A DNA stretch of 40,869 bases from Candidatus Melainabacteria bacterium. GTDB taxonomy: Bacteria > Cyanobacteriota > Vampirovibrionia > Obscuribacterales > Obscuribacteraceae. Where the stretch lies: positions 1 through 40,869 of the forward strand of contig PSRH01000216.1 in the NCBI GenBank assembly GCA_003175915.1, in the 5' to 3' direction. A program made the position numbers and the translations under genes. Below the pieces are notes generated by a model. That model was not told the DNA's origin. It did no database searches and saw nothing but the letters and a program-made list of their open reading frames with translations. Shown here piece after piece: positions 1 to 9,667 of this stretch (within the stretch, counting starts at the first letter, position 1; every line of letters starts with the position of its first letter).

Positions 1-498
1 GCAAAGATTGTGCAAGGAGCCTTCGGTACGTTGCAGGCGATGGTCAAATCAGATCAGGCTGATATGGCCCTGGAAGTGGAACCGATGGTATCGAGTGCTG
101 TTGCCGACAAAGGGCACATAGTTTTCGAAGTCAATCAAAAATATCCAGAGTTTGCTTTTACTGGATTGATGGTCTCTGACCAGTTTCGTCAAGAACATCC
201 AGATCAAGTTCAAGCAGCGGTGAATGCTCTGTCTCGGGGGCTGAAGTTCATACAGACGAATCCTGATGGTGCTGTCGAAGTAGCGAAAAAGGAATTTCCT
301 GAACTTGGTGAAGATGTAGTGAGGCATGCCCTTTTGCACTTAATCTCCGAGGGAAACGTACCCAAAACTGCCGTTCTGGATAAAAAAGCTTGGGACAATG
401 CCATTAAGCTGCGCCAGCAAACCGGCGATATCAAAGGTAGCGGAAGCTATGAAGAGAACGTCGATATATCCTTTGCGTCGAAAGCACAGTCGCTCTAA
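1..498 (+). CDS. ABC transporter substrate-binding protein (SsuA/TauA/NMT1-like), 5'-truncated by window edge
   Basis: Open from base 1 (AKIVQGAFGTLQAMVKSDQADMALEVEP...); clear similarity by eye to the full-length paralog at 24674-25696 (-); followed by ATPase and permease genes. Confidence 0.85.
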   Translation, partial: AKIVQGAFGTLQAMVKSDQADMALEVEPMVSSAVADKGHIVFEVNQKYPEFAFTGLMVSDQFRQEHPDQVQAAVNALSRGLKFIQTNPDGAVEVAKKEFPELGEDVVRHALLHLISEGNVPKTAVLDKKAWDNAIKLRQQTGDIKGSGSYEENVDISFASKAQSL

Positions 499-503
499 GC
501 TCC

Positions 504-1316
504 ATGGCCACGACACTGGGGAGTAAATTGGAAAACAAAACCATCCTCAGCGCAGCGAAGGTAAGTTTCACTTATGATCCTCAGCCTGGGGATAAGTCTG
601 CCGTTGAGTGGACGTTCCGCGATCTGTCTTTGCAAGTGAGGGAAGCGGAAATCGTTTGTATAGTCGGGGCGAGCGGTTGCGGCAAAACCACTCTTTTGAA
701 CGTTATTGCGGGATTGTTGAAACCGCAATCGGGCAGCATAACAATCGCTTCCGCAGAAAACCGCGGCAGAGCGATTGGCTACATTTTTCAGCAGGATGCA
801 CTCCTTCCATGGCGAACAGTACGAGCTAATCTGGCTCTCGCTGAAGAGTTGCGAGGAGGGGTGTTCAAGCGCGGCTCGAAAGAGCGGCTTGCTCGCTATA
901 TGGACACTTTCAATTTGAAAGAGCAGATATTGGATCAATTTCCGGCTCAACTTTCTGGTGGAATGCGGCAAAGAGTTTCGATCATTCAATCCCTCATGTT
1001 CGATCCACAATTGCTTCTTTTGGATGAACCCTTTTCTGCACTCGACTTCTATACAAAATTGCGTCTTGAATCTGAGTTCTGCCGACTGGTAAAAGAGCAG
1101 AGAAAAGCAGCAATACTTGTCACTCATGACCTGGATGAAGCGGTTGCTATGGCCAACCGAGTTTATATCATGGACCTGAACGGCAATCTGAGTCATGAGT
1201 TCGAAATTGATTTGCAACAGAATGACGGTTCTGTCGAAGCGGCAAGAGGTACGCCTCAATTTGCCCAGTATTATTCCGCTATATGGTCCGAATTAAAATC
1301 GGTGATTGCAAATTGA
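504..1316 (+). CDS. ABC transporter ATP-binding protein (nitrate/sulfonate/taurine type)
   Basis: Walker A GASGCGKTT, signature LSGGMRQRVSI, Walker B LLLLDEPFSALD. Confidence 0.95.
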   Translation: MATTLGSKLENKTILSAAKVSFTYDPQPGDKSAVEWTFRDLSLQVREAEIVCIVGASGCGKTTLLNVIAGLLKPQSGSITIASAENRGRAIGYIFQQDALLPWRTVRANLALAEELRGGVFKRGSKERLARYMDTFNLKEQILDQFPAQLSGGMRQRVSIIQSLMFDPQLLLLDEPFSALDFYTKLRLESEFCRLVKEQRKAAILVTHDLDEAVAMANRVYIMDLNGNLSHEFEIDLQQNDGSVEAARGTPQFAQYYSAIWSELKSVIAN

Positions 1317-2098
1317 GAGACAAGCGAAAAGATTCAACTGAAAAAAATAGAGCGATAATGAGTATGCTCTATCCTCTTCCGGCCATTGTTCTTTTAATCG
1401 CCTGGTATATTTTTACGGCAAGCGATCCAAAGCGCCAGTTCGTTTTTTCCAGCCCGCAAAAGGTTTTTGATACTCTAGTCCATCTATTGAGTAGCGGAGC
1501 ATTGGTTCGCGATGCAGCCACTACCACCTTTGAAGCGCTGGCTGGATTCATCCTGGGTACGACTAGCGGTGCTCTCATTGGCCTGACTTTTTGGTATTCC
1601 CGGACGGTTGCCAAAATCGCCCAGCCTTACATTAGTGCCCTTGCGTCTGTACCAATTTTTGCTATAGCACCGATGATCATTGTCTGGTTTGGTATCGGAG
1701 TAATGTCCAAAATCATGCTCGCCTTTCTGTCGACGGTTGTTGTGGCTATTGTTCAGTCATACCAGGGTTCGATGAGTGTAGAGCCTCGTATTTTAAAACT
1801 GATGCAGGTACTCGGGGCGAGTCGCAACCAGGTGTTTCGTATAGTCGTCGTGCCATCGTCTCTAATCTGGGTGATCAATGCGATGAAGCTCAATATCGGT
1901 TTGGCGCTTTTGGGCGCCTTTATCGGCGAGTTCATTTCCTCCGAGCAAGGACTGGGATATATGATTGTGAAGGCTTCCGGCTTGTACGATATGGCGACGG
2001 TACTTGTCGGCGTATTCACCTTAATATGTATCGCATTATTTCTTACGATGATTGTTGGCAAACTCGAGGCGTGGCTGTTGCGGTGGAAACATGCCTGA
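1283..2098 (+). CDS. ABC transporter permease (SsuC/TauC-like); translation start may be ATG at 1358
   Basis: Multi-TM BPD_transp_1-type protein with EAA-like loop (LMQVLGASRNQVFRIVVVPSSL); directly downstream of the ATPase. Confidence 0.9.
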   Translation: MVRIKIGDCKLRDKRKDSTEKNRAIMSMLYPLPAIVLLIAWYIFTASDPKRQFVFSSPQKVFDTLVHLLSSGALVRDAATTTFEALAGFILGTTSGALIGLTFWYSRTVAKIAQPYISALASVPIFAIAPMIIVWFGIGVMSKIMLAFLSTVVVAIVQSYQGSMSVEPRILKLMQVLGASRNQVFRIVVVPSSLIWVINAMKLNIGLALLGAFIGEFISSEQGLGYMIVKASGLYDMATVLVGVFTLICIALFLTMIVGKLEAWLLRWKHA

Positions 2099-2240
2099 GT
2101 TCTTGGCTGCTGGCTGGTCACCAAGACTGCCTACCTGGCTTGCTTTCGCCCAAAAGGACTGGCGCTATACTTGTTAACGTGGCCTTGCGTTCCTCTAATC
2201 TTGTTGTTAGGATTGAAAAAGTCATTTAAGGTTCACATTC

Positions 2241-2342
2241 GTGCTCTTTCTGAACACAATCAATATAGGCGTATTTGCTTGGTGGCGCAGCTTGCGACGA
2301 CTGGGTGACTGTGTGCCTGGTTGGTGTTCCACGATTTCTTAG
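2241..2342 (+). CDS. trpL: trp operon leader peptide (attenuator peptide)
   Basis: GTG-started 33-codon ORF MLFLNTINIGVFAWWRSLRRLGDCVPGWCSTIS* with tandem Trp codons at 2280-2285 and a third at 2322; AAGG SD-like sequence 9 nt upstream; lies between the ABC genes and the trpE terminator. Confidence 0.75.
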   Translation: MLFLNTINIGVFAWWRSLRRLGDCVPGWCSTIS

Positions 2343-2379
2343 AGCGCTAACCATTTAAAGATCGAGCCGCAGCTTCACC
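2286..2379 (+). promoter_or_regulatory. Attenuator alternative-pairing region (segments 1, 2, 3)
   Basis: Identical CGCAGCTT at 2286-2293 (segment 1) and 2368-2375 (segment 3) compete for segment 2 GGTGACTGTG (2304-2313); 2:3 gives 10 bp with a 2-nt bulge (one G-U), which excludes the terminator stem. Confidence 0.7.
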
Positions 2380-2403
2380 ATAGGGAGGCTGCGTTTTTGT
2401 TTT
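2368..2403 (+). terminator. Rho-independent terminator / attenuator ahead of trpE
   Basis: CGCAGCTTC ... GAGGCTGCG stem (9 bp, one G-U) followed by TTTTTGTTTT; ends 10 nt before the trpE ATG. Confidence 0.9.
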
Positions 2404-2413
2404 AAAGAGAGAG

Positions 2414-3916
2414 ATGAATATGAAAGCTAAAACCAACCTGGACGGTAGCCAATTGAAAACCGGAACAACACATAGCCCTACAATATTGTCCTTTTGTTCA
2501 GACATAGGAACTCCGGTGTCTGTATTTGAGAAATTGAGTAGGAATGAAGCTCATGCTTTCTTGTTTGAAAGCACTGAAGGAGACAGCCGACTGGCGAGGT
2601 ATTCGTTTTTGGGAGTCGATCCTTGTCTGACAATTTCGTTCTTGCAAGGTGTTGCCACTGTGCGAACGCCAGACGGCAAGAGGAAAGAAGAGTCGATAAG
2701 CGACCCAATTGAATATCTTCAGCAAACTCTATTGAACTTCAGAAAGAACTTTTTTGGTGAGAATACTGATTCGTCCAGCCTCAATCACGCGGCGCTGACG
2801 CTGCCGTTTACAGGGGGCCTGGTGGGCTACCTTGGCTATGGATCGACAAAATATCTGGATAAGATCCCACAGCAAAGTAGAGATGTGCTCGGCGTTCCGG
2901 ACGGTTATTACGGCCTGTATGACTCATGCGTTGCTTTCGATCATCAATATCGGCGCGTCACGGTGATGTCGTTTCGAGGAGAAGCACACGCCCAACATCT
3001 TGTTCAGCAGATATCCGCTCCTTCGGCACTGAAGCCTTTACCCATTTTGCAAGATGTGTTGAGTGAGGCTGAGATATTCGATGAAACCGAAAGCTCGGTG
3101 AGCAAGTCGGAATTTATCAACGCGGTCGAAAGAGCTAAGGAATTTGTATTTGAGGGACAGGTTTTTCAAATCGTGCTATCGCAAAGATTCAGTACGAGGA
3201 CGACTGTAAATCCGATCGATCTATATAGGATGCTGACCGCTACGAACCCTTCGCCGTATGCATATTTCCTTAAGTGCCCTGAATTTACGTACCTCGGCTC
3301 CTCACCTGAAACTTGCGTTCAATACAGAAATGGGCAATTGTTGTTGAGGGCGCTAGCCGGCACGCGTCGTCGCGGTGCTTCTGCGCAAGAAGACGATGCA
3401 CTTGCCCAGGAATTGAAGGCGGATGAAAAGGAAATGGCAGAGCATCGAATGCTAGTCGATCTCGGTCGCAATGATTTAGGACGAGTATGTCGACCTGGAT
3501 CTATAAAGGTCGGTGAGATTGCTTCGCTGACTAGGTATACGCATGTCATGCACCTGGCCACAGAAATTACCGGGACGCTTGACGAAAGTCACACAAGCTT
3601 TGATGCCTTTCGCAGTTGCTTTCCAGCAGGCACTGTCAGCGGTGCGCCAAAGGTAAGGGCAATGCAATTGCTTTCATCATTGGAGCCTGAGAAGCGGGGA
3701 GTCTATTCCGGCGCAGTCGGCTATTTTGATTTGAATGGCAATACGGACGGGGCCATTGCCATTCGTTCCGTCCTAATTAAGGACGGTCTGGCTCATGTGA
3801 ACGCAGGTGCCGGCCTTGTCTACGATTCGAAGCCGGAGATGGAATACCAGGAAACAAGAAATAAAGCGAAGAGCGTTCTACAGGCGATCAAATTGGCCGA
3901 GAGGGCAGCACAATGA
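2414..3916 (+). CDS. trpE: Anthranilate synthase component I
   Basis: Chorismate-binding motifs: RALAGTRRRG, AEHRMLVDLGRNDLGRV, FPAGTVSGAPKVRAM, YSGAVGYFDLNGNTDGAIAIRS. Confidence 0.97.
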   Translation: MNMKAKTNLDGSQLKTGTTHSPTILSFCSDIGTPVSVFEKLSRNEAHAFLFESTEGDSRLARYSFLGVDPCLTISFLQGVATVRTPDGKRKEESISDPIEYLQQTLLNFRKNFFGENTDSSSLNHAALTLPFTGGLVGYLGYGSTKYLDKIPQQSRDVLGVPDGYYGLYDSCVAFDHQYRRVTVMSFRGEAHAQHLVQQISAPSALKPLPILQDVLSEAEIFDETESSVSKSEFINAVERAKEFVFEGQVFQIVLSQRFSTRTTVNPIDLYRMLTATNPSPYAYFLKCPEFTYLGSSPETCVQYRNGQLLLRALAGTRRRGASAQEDDALAQELKADEKEMAEHRMLVDLGRNDLGRVCRPGSIKVGEIASLTRYTHVMHLATEITGTLDESHTSFDAFRSCFPAGTVSGAPKVRAMQLLSSLEPEKRGVYSGAVGYFDLNGNTDGAIAIRSVLIKDGLAHVNAGAGLVYDSKPEMEYQETRNKAKSVLQAIKLAERAAQ

Positions 3917-4500
3917 AACTCGTGATCATAGATAATTACGACTCGTTTACTTTCAACCTTTTTCAGATGTTGCAAGTACTGGTTGATGAGAAGATCGAGG
4001 TCTTCCGGAATGACGACCTGGATTTTAGTGAGCTTAAGCGATTGCACCCTAACAAGGTTGTTCTATCACCTGGTCCGGGTCATCCCAAAAACGACTCTGA
4101 TTTTGGCGTCTGTAAGGATGTGATTGTCAAAAGTAAGGAGCTTGGCTGCTCTGTGCTGGGCGTTTGCCTCGGGCATCAGGGCATGGTGCATCACTTGGGT
4201 GGCCAGGTGGTCAGTGCTCCTCATATCGTGCATGGAAAGACAAGTAAGGTCAAAGTAGGTAAATCTCGACTGTTCGCCGGATTGCCTGAAACCTTTGAGG
4301 CAATGCGCTACCATTCCCTCGTAGCCTCTGAAGACGGTTTTCCGAAAGATCTGACGGTAACCGGCCGAGAGGTGGACCACAATTTGATCATGGCTTTGGA
4401 GCATAAGCAACTGCCGATCTTCGGAGTGCAATTTCATCCGGAGTCAATCGGCACACCAGAAGGGCAAAAAATTCTTCGGAACTTCGTCGAAAAATGTTGA
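3913..4500 (+). CDS. trpG: Anthranilate synthase component II (glutamine amidotransferase)
   Basis: IDNYDSFTFNL, LSPGPGHP, GVCLGHQ, GVQFHPES; overlaps trpE stop (ATGA). Confidence 0.96.
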   Translation: MKLVIIDNYDSFTFNLFQMLQVLVDEKIEVFRNDDLDFSELKRLHPNKVVLSPGPGHPKNDSDFGVCKDVIVKSKELGCSVLGVCLGHQGMVHHLGGQVVSAPHIVHGKTSKVKVGKSRLFAGLPETFEAMRYHSLVASEDGFPKDLTVTGREVDHNLIMALEHKQLPIFGVQFHPESIGTPEGQKILRNFVEKC

Positions 4501-5474
4501 TAACTGAAACCATCTCTCAACTTTTGAATTCGGAACTATCAACGGCGGCTGCCTGCGAGTACGTTCGGCATCTTGGTTCGGTGGATCCCACTGCGGATGT
4601 TCTCAGGGAAGCTGTCCAGATTATCGCGAAATTTGCTGATGTGGAAGCCGTTCAGGCTGTGCAAGACATACCTGGTCTAATGGATTGTTGTGGCACGGGC
4701 GGAAGCGGTCTTCCACACTTCAACACATCGACTGCGGTCGCATTCGTCCTGGCTGCAGCCGGTGTGAAGGTAGCTAAGTTCGGGAATAGATCGTCAACCA
4801 GTCTTTCCGGAAGTTTCGATTTGCTAGAAGCACTTGGGCTTCCTTGTGTCTTGCCTCCTGCCTGCTTTGCCGAGATTGTCGAGGAAACCAATTTGGCTTT
4901 CCTTTTTGTTCAGCAGTTTTATCCGGTTCTGAAAAAACTGGTACCGATCAGGCAAATCGTGGGAGCCAGAACCTTGTTCAACCTGGTCGGTCCTTTGCTC
5001 AATCCTGCGCGCCCCCAATTCAGGTTACTGGGAGTTCCTCATCGATCGGAACAGCGAGCAATTGCTAATTATCTAGAAGCAGAGAATTACTGTCGAAGAG
5101 CCTTTGTGGTTAGCTCTCAGGCAGGTTTGGATGAATTGGATCCTAAGGACGCCAGCACAGTCCTGGATGTCAAACAGGGTTCGACCCGGGAAATCACAAT
5201 AGGGCCGAATGTCAGACAAATCGGCAAGCCACTAGCAAAGCTTAGTACGGAAACAAACTTGCGCATTTTCAAAGCGATTGTGCACAACCAAATGGATGAA
5301 TTTTCTTACTATCGAGCGCTTGTATGCTTGAATGCTGGCGCCGGATTGTATATTGTCAACAAGGTACAAAGCGTGGAGGAGGGTCTGTCCAGGGCCGAAG
5401 AGCTGATTTCCTCCGGGGCTGTTTTAGACAAATTTGAGCAATGCAGGAAAGTTTATGAGCGCTACACTGGCTGA
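4494..5474 (+). CDS. trpD: Anthranilate phosphoribosyltransferase
   Basis: DCCGTGGSGLPHFNTST, KFGNRSSTSLSGSFDLLEALG, RTLFNLVGPLLNPA. Confidence 0.96.
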   Translation: MLITETISQLLNSELSTAAACEYVRHLGSVDPTADVLREAVQIIAKFADVEAVQAVQDIPGLMDCCGTGGSGLPHFNTSTAVAFVLAAAGVKVAKFGNRSSTSLSGSFDLLEALGLPCVLPPACFAEIVEETNLAFLFVQQFYPVLKKLVPIRQIVGARTLFNLVGPLLNPARPQFRLLGVPHRSEQRAIANYLEAENYCRRAFVVSSQAGLDELDPKDASTVLDVKQGSTREITIGPNVRQIGKPLAKLSTETNLRIFKAIVHNQMDEFSYYRALVCLNAGAGLYIVNKVQSVEEGLSRAEELISSGAVLDKFEQCRKVYERYTG

Positions 5475-6267
5475 AATAGTTGCACACAAGAAAGTCGAAG
5501 TTGAACGGCGGGAGCGCTTGGTTTCGATGGAAGCCCTGCACGCGCAGATCAGTCTTGCCGATGGCCGCTTCAAGACGGCGCTCGCCGGTGATCAAATACA
5601 GCTCATTTGCGAAATCAAGCCGAAATCACCATCTGCTGGGGTACTGAGAGGAGAATTGCAACTGGAGCCTTTGGTAGAAAGCTATAACAGGCATGCCAGT
5701 GCAATTTCGGTCCTGACTGATGAAAAATACTTTGGCGGTAGCATTGAATTGCTGCGTCGAGTTAGATCTCTCTCTCCACTGCCGCTTTTATGTAAGGATT
5801 TCATTATTCACCCATATCAGTGCTTTGAGGCAAGGCTTGCCGGGGCAGATGCTGTACTGCTCATTGCCAAAATACTGGACGACTATCAAATTAAGACTTT
5901 GTACGGCCAAATTGTTGGTCTTGGCATGGTGCCAGCCGTAGAGATTCAAAACGAAAGTGAATTGGAAACGGCAAAAGGCTTGGGTGCCAAGCTTGTTCTT
6001 ATCAATAACCGTAACCTGGACACCTTCAAAATCGATTTGAAAACTACACGAAGGCTAGTACCTCTGCTTCCGCCGGAAACGATCAAGGTCGCCGCCAGCG
6101 GCATTGAATCGTATGGTGACATCGACTTCTTGAAAGATACCTGTCATAACTTTCTGGTCGGCTCGTCTTTAATGAGAGCAGACGATGTTGATGCCAAGCT
6201 TCGGGAACTTAAGGGAGAAACTTGTGAAGTCGGTGGCGCGCTTTCAGCTACTGAAGGTGCACGATGA
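5455..6267 (+). CDS. trpC: Indole-3-glycerol phosphate synthase
   Basis: LICEIKPKSPSAGVLR, SVLTDEKYFGGS, LLCKDFIIHPYQ, INNRNLDTFKID; probable ATG at 5455 (maximal ORF starts 5434). Confidence 0.96.
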   Translation: MSATLAEIVAHKKVEVERRERLVSMEALHAQISLADGRFKTALAGDQIQLICEIKPKSPSAGVLRGELQLEPLVESYNRHASAISVLTDEKYFGGSIELLRRVRSLSPLPLLCKDFIIHPYQCFEARLAGADAVLLIAKILDDYQIKTLYGQIVGLGMVPAVEIQNESELETAKGLGAKLVLINNRNLDTFKIDLKTTRRLVPLLPPETIKVAASGIESYGDIDFLKDTCHNFLVGSSLMRADDVDAKLRELKGETCEVGGALSATEGAR

Positions 6268-6938
6268 GAGTCAAAGTTTGTGGCATTACCAATATTGCTG
6301 ATGCCGAGGCTGCGATCAAATGCGGTGCGGATTACATTGGACTGGTCTTTATCGAAGACACCCCCCGTTATCTCGATATTGAAAAGGCTAAGGAAATTGC
6401 TGAATTCGTAGCTAAACGCGCGCACGTGGTAGGCGTGTTCCAAGATCAGGTGGCAAGAGTCATTGAGAAAACAGCAAAGCTTGTGCCGCTAGATATGATC
6501 CAGCTTCACGGATCCGAATCACCAGAACTATGTAGCATGATCGAATTGCCGGTGATTAAGGCCCTCTCCCCACTTCTCGTAAAGGGGAAGATAAGTGAAG
6601 TCGAACAATTTGCCGCTGAAATCGAGCTATATAGATCACGCTGTCAACACATACTCATTGATAAACGAAAGACAGTTGTCGATCCGGACTGGCTAGCATT
6701 AATACTTTCGGACCTGGCTGGCATAGAGAATGTACTGGGTGAATACTTTCTGGCCGGTGGGCTAAATGAAGGGATAGTGCAGTCGGTCTCCGAGACTGTC
6801 AATCCATTTTGCCTGGATTTGTCGTCAGCAATTGAATTTAGGCCTGGAAAAAAGAACCATCAGCTGATGACCAAATTCTTCGAAACAGTGAACAGCCTTA
6901 CTACTGGTCGAGTTGCGGGGGAGGCTAACAGATGCTGA
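6264..6938 (+). CDS. trpF: Phosphoribosylanthranilate isomerase
   Basis: [46 protein letters not shown]. Confidence 0.95.
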   Translation: MRVKVCGITNIADAEAAIKCGADYIGLVFIEDTPRYLDIEKAKEIAEFVAKRAHVVGVFQDQVARVIEKTAKLVPLDMIQLHGSESPELCSMIELPVIKALSPLLVKGKISEVEQFAAEIELYRSRCQHILIDKRKTVVDPDWLALILSDLAGIENVLGEYFLAGGLNEGIVQSVSETVNPFCLDLSSAIEFRPGKKNHQLMTKFFETVNSLTTGRVAGEANRC

Positions 6939-8107
6939 CGCAAGGGAAATTCGGAGCTTATGGTGGCATTTATGTGCCTGAGACGCTGATGCCGGCTCTC
7001 GAAGAACTTGAGAGTGCATTCCTGCGCAGCAGTAAAGATCCGAATTTCTTGCGAGAGTTTCGAGATTTACTGGAGAATTATGCCGGGCGCCCAACACCTC
7101 TTTATCATGCGAAGAATCTATCGAAAGCCTGGGGTGGAAAAATATTCCTCAAGCGCGAGGATCTGCTTCATGGCGGGGCGCATAAAACCAATAATGCATT
7201 AGGACAAGGCTTGCTTGCCAAGGCAATGGGTAAAACAAGAATCATTGCTGAAACTGGAGCTGGGCAGCATGGCGTTGCTTGTGCAATGACTGGGGCTTTG
7301 CTGGGCCTGAAAACGGAGATCTACATGGGCGAGGTAGACATCGCCCGCCAGCAGCCTAATGTCTATCGCATGAAGCTCATGGGTGCTCAAGTGCATCCAG
7401 TGACGACGGGAAGCAGAACGTTGAAGGACGCGATCAATGAAGCTCTCCGGGATTGGATTACTAACTTACAAGACACCCATTACTTGCTCGGGACTGCAGC
7501 AGGTCCACATCCGTTTCCGACCCTGGTGAAATTCTTCCAGCAAGTGATCGGAGACGAGGCGCGCGAACAGATCATGGCTCTTCGCGGGTCGTTACCTGAA
7601 TACGTGGTTGCTTGCGTAGGGGGAGGCTCCAATGCGATTGGTATTTTCTCTGCGTTTCTAAACGATCAGTCTGTGCAGTTAATTGGCGTTGAGCCGGGCG
7701 GTCACGGACTTAACTCTGGCAAGCACGGTGCAGTACTTAGCAAGGGTACTCCGGGTTGTCTGCACGGAATGAAAAGCAGGGTGCTGCAAACTATGGACGG
7801 GCAAATCGAAGAGGCCCATAGTATTGCTGCCGGTCTTGATTATCCCTCTGTTGGCCCGGAGCATGCGTACTTGCAGGAGATTGGCAGAGCCAAGTATGAA
7901 TCGGCAGACGATCAAGAAGCTCTAGCTGCTTTTCAGGAATTGTCTTGTAGCGAGGGTATTATCCCTGCGCTGGAGAGTGCTCACGCGCTGGCATTTGTCA
8001 AACGGCTTTGCGCCGGAGCTTCTTCTTCACCGAATGTGCTGATTAATCTGTCTGGACGTGGAGACAAGGATTTGGCGGAGGTAATGAAACATGTCCAGAC
8101 GTTATGA
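6932..8107 (+). CDS. trpB: Tryptophan synthase beta subunit
   Basis: [56 protein letters not shown]. Confidence 0.97.
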   Translation: MLTQGKFGAYGGIYVPETLMPALEELESAFLRSSKDPNFLREFRDLLENYAGRPTPLYHAKNLSKAWGGKIFLKREDLLHGGAHKTNNALGQGLLAKAMGKTRIIAETGAGQHGVACAMTGALLGLKTEIYMGEVDIARQQPNVYRMKLMGAQVHPVTTGSRTLKDAINEALRDWITNLQDTHYLLGTAAGPHPFPTLVKFFQQVIGDEAREQIMALRGSLPEYVVACVGGGSNAIGIFSAFLNDQSVQLIGVEPGGHGLNSGKHGAVLSKGTPGCLHGMKSRVLQTMDGQIEEAHSIAAGLDYPSVGPEHAYLQEIGRAKYESADDQEALAAFQELSCSEGIIPALESAHALAFVKRLCAGASSSPNVLINLSGRGDKDLAEVMKHVQTL

Positions 8108-8927
8108 AGAACGCTTCAAGCAACTAGGAAAGTTAGGGAAAAAGGCATTCATACCGTTCACGCTCTTGGGTTGGCCGAATAGAGAAGAGTCGCTCAAGAT
8201 GATCAAAGAAATGATCGAGTGTGAAGCTTCTGCACTTGAATTGGGAATTGCGTTTAGTGACCCAGTAGCTGACGGACCAGTAATTCAGAAGGCGGCCTAT
8301 GAAACCATTGCATCTGGGTTTTCCGTGCACGACGCATTTGAGCTCATAACGGAAGTGCGTAAATTAGATGGGTCCATACCGATCGGCATTCTTGTGTACT
8401 TCAATACTGTATTGGCGAAAGGGATAGGGTCGTTCTTTTCCTTGGCCAAAGAGTCAGGTGTCGATGGTATTTTGATTGCCGATTTACCAGCAGAAAACGC
8501 TCAGGAAGTTCTACCTGCCGCGGAAACCAATGGCATCGACTTGATCTTTCTTGTGTCACCAGTGACGACACCAAATAGACTGGACATAATTCTCTCACGG
8601 GCAAGTGGATTTCTGTATCTTGTCTCTCGTTTGGGTGTTACCGGTACTATGGAGCGCTCGACGGCAAAGGATCTGGAGTTGCGAGCTTTAGTGGACAAAA
8701 TACGGAAGCGGTCTCGTGTTCCAGTTTGCGCTGGTTTTGGCATTTCCAGTCAGGCTGATGCGGAAAGAATGTTCGAAATTGGAGTTGATGGTGTGATTAC
8801 TGGTTCCCGTGTCATTCAATTGGCACAATCATCTTCCTCTTGCTCATCAGGAGTCTTGAAACAATACTTCAAAGAGATGGTCGGGGCATCTGCAAGAAGC
8901 AATCGCTACGAACACTGCGACTCATAG
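8091..8927 (+). CDS. trpA: Tryptophan synthase alpha subunit
   Basis: [49 protein letters not shown]. Confidence 0.95.
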   Translation: MSRRYEERFKQLGKLGKKAFIPFTLLGWPNREESLKMIKEMIECEASALELGIAFSDPVADGPVIQKAAYETIASGFSVHDAFELITEVRKLDGSIPIGILVYFNTVLAKGIGSFFSLAKESGVDGILIADLPAENAQEVLPAAETNGIDLIFLVSPVTTPNRLDIILSRASGFLYLVSRLGVTGTMERSTAKDLELRALVDKIRKRSRVPVCAGFGISSQADAERMFEIGVDGVITGSRVIQLAQSSSSCSSGVLKQYFKEMVGASARSNRYEHCDS

Positions 8928-9051
8928 ACAGCGGAACTGTAGGACGATATCTCGGGTTAAGTCTAATAAAGCCGACAAAATATTTATCTAAGTGATATAA
9001 CTAATGTCGGAATCGATATACGAGTAGAAGTCAACTATTTCAAGTAGAGTT

Positions 9052-9504
9052 GTGGACCAGGGGATTCCTACAGCAAACAAACAAGTGTTGGCTGCAGTCA
9101 TAGCTGAAGCCAGGCATGATCTTAGCTCGTTGATTAGGAACGACTCAGTCAAGATCACCTATGTACACAAGTTCGATGATGCAGTCAATTTATTGCTTTC
9201 CGTGAATTATGATTTAATCATCTGCGGAGTTCATTTCGACGATTCACGGTCGTTAGAACTCTTACAGCGAGTAAAACAGATAGACAAAAATCGCGATATC
9301 CCGTTTGTCATGTTGAGGATGAGTTCCAACCCGATTGGCGAAGCCATGAGTGGGAGCATTCAGTTAGCTGTGCGAGAACTAGGTGGAACTGATTACTTTG
9401 ATCTTTCGGAATCAGTAGTGAATATCGATCAAATGAAGATTCATTTCTCTCAGGTTCTCCAATCACTAATTGAGGCTCAACCGAAATCGTTGTCCTCACG
9501 ATAG
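9052..9504 (+). CDS. Stand-alone receiver-like (CheY-fold) protein, atypical
   Basis: YDLIICGVHFDDSRSLELLQRVKQIDKNRDIPFVML resembles REC beta3-alpha3-beta4; GTG start. Confidence 0.65.
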   Translation: MDQGIPTANKQVLAAVIAEARHDLSSLIRNDSVKITYVHKFDDAVNLLLSVNYDLIICGVHFDDSRSLELLQRVKQIDKNRDIPFVMLRMSSNPIGEAMSGSIQLAVRELGGTDYFDLSESVVNIDQMKIHFSQVLQSLIEAQPKSLSSR

Positions 9505-9667
9505 TTTCTGACCAGGAAATACGGTTGACGCTTTTGCGTTTTTCATGACCTGGATTGTGCGGCAGTTAAGCACTTATGACTTACATGCAATGGAACGACG
9601 GGGGGTTTGCATCGTCCTCATCTATGTACCGCATGTTTCCGATGCGACGAACGGAGGTAGGAGAATT

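Noticed and set aside
495-1259. Long minus-strand ORF opposite the ABC ATPase gene
   Set aside because: Shadow ORF of a gene with unambiguous Walker motifs.
2026-2229. ORF between the permease gene and the trp leader
   Set aside because: Mostly overlaps the permease gene out of frame; no SD or domain; likely spurious.
9525-9545. ACGC-TTTT-GCGT-TTTT mini-hairpin after the receiver-like gene
   Set aside because: Only a 4-bp stem; not stable enough to call a terminator.
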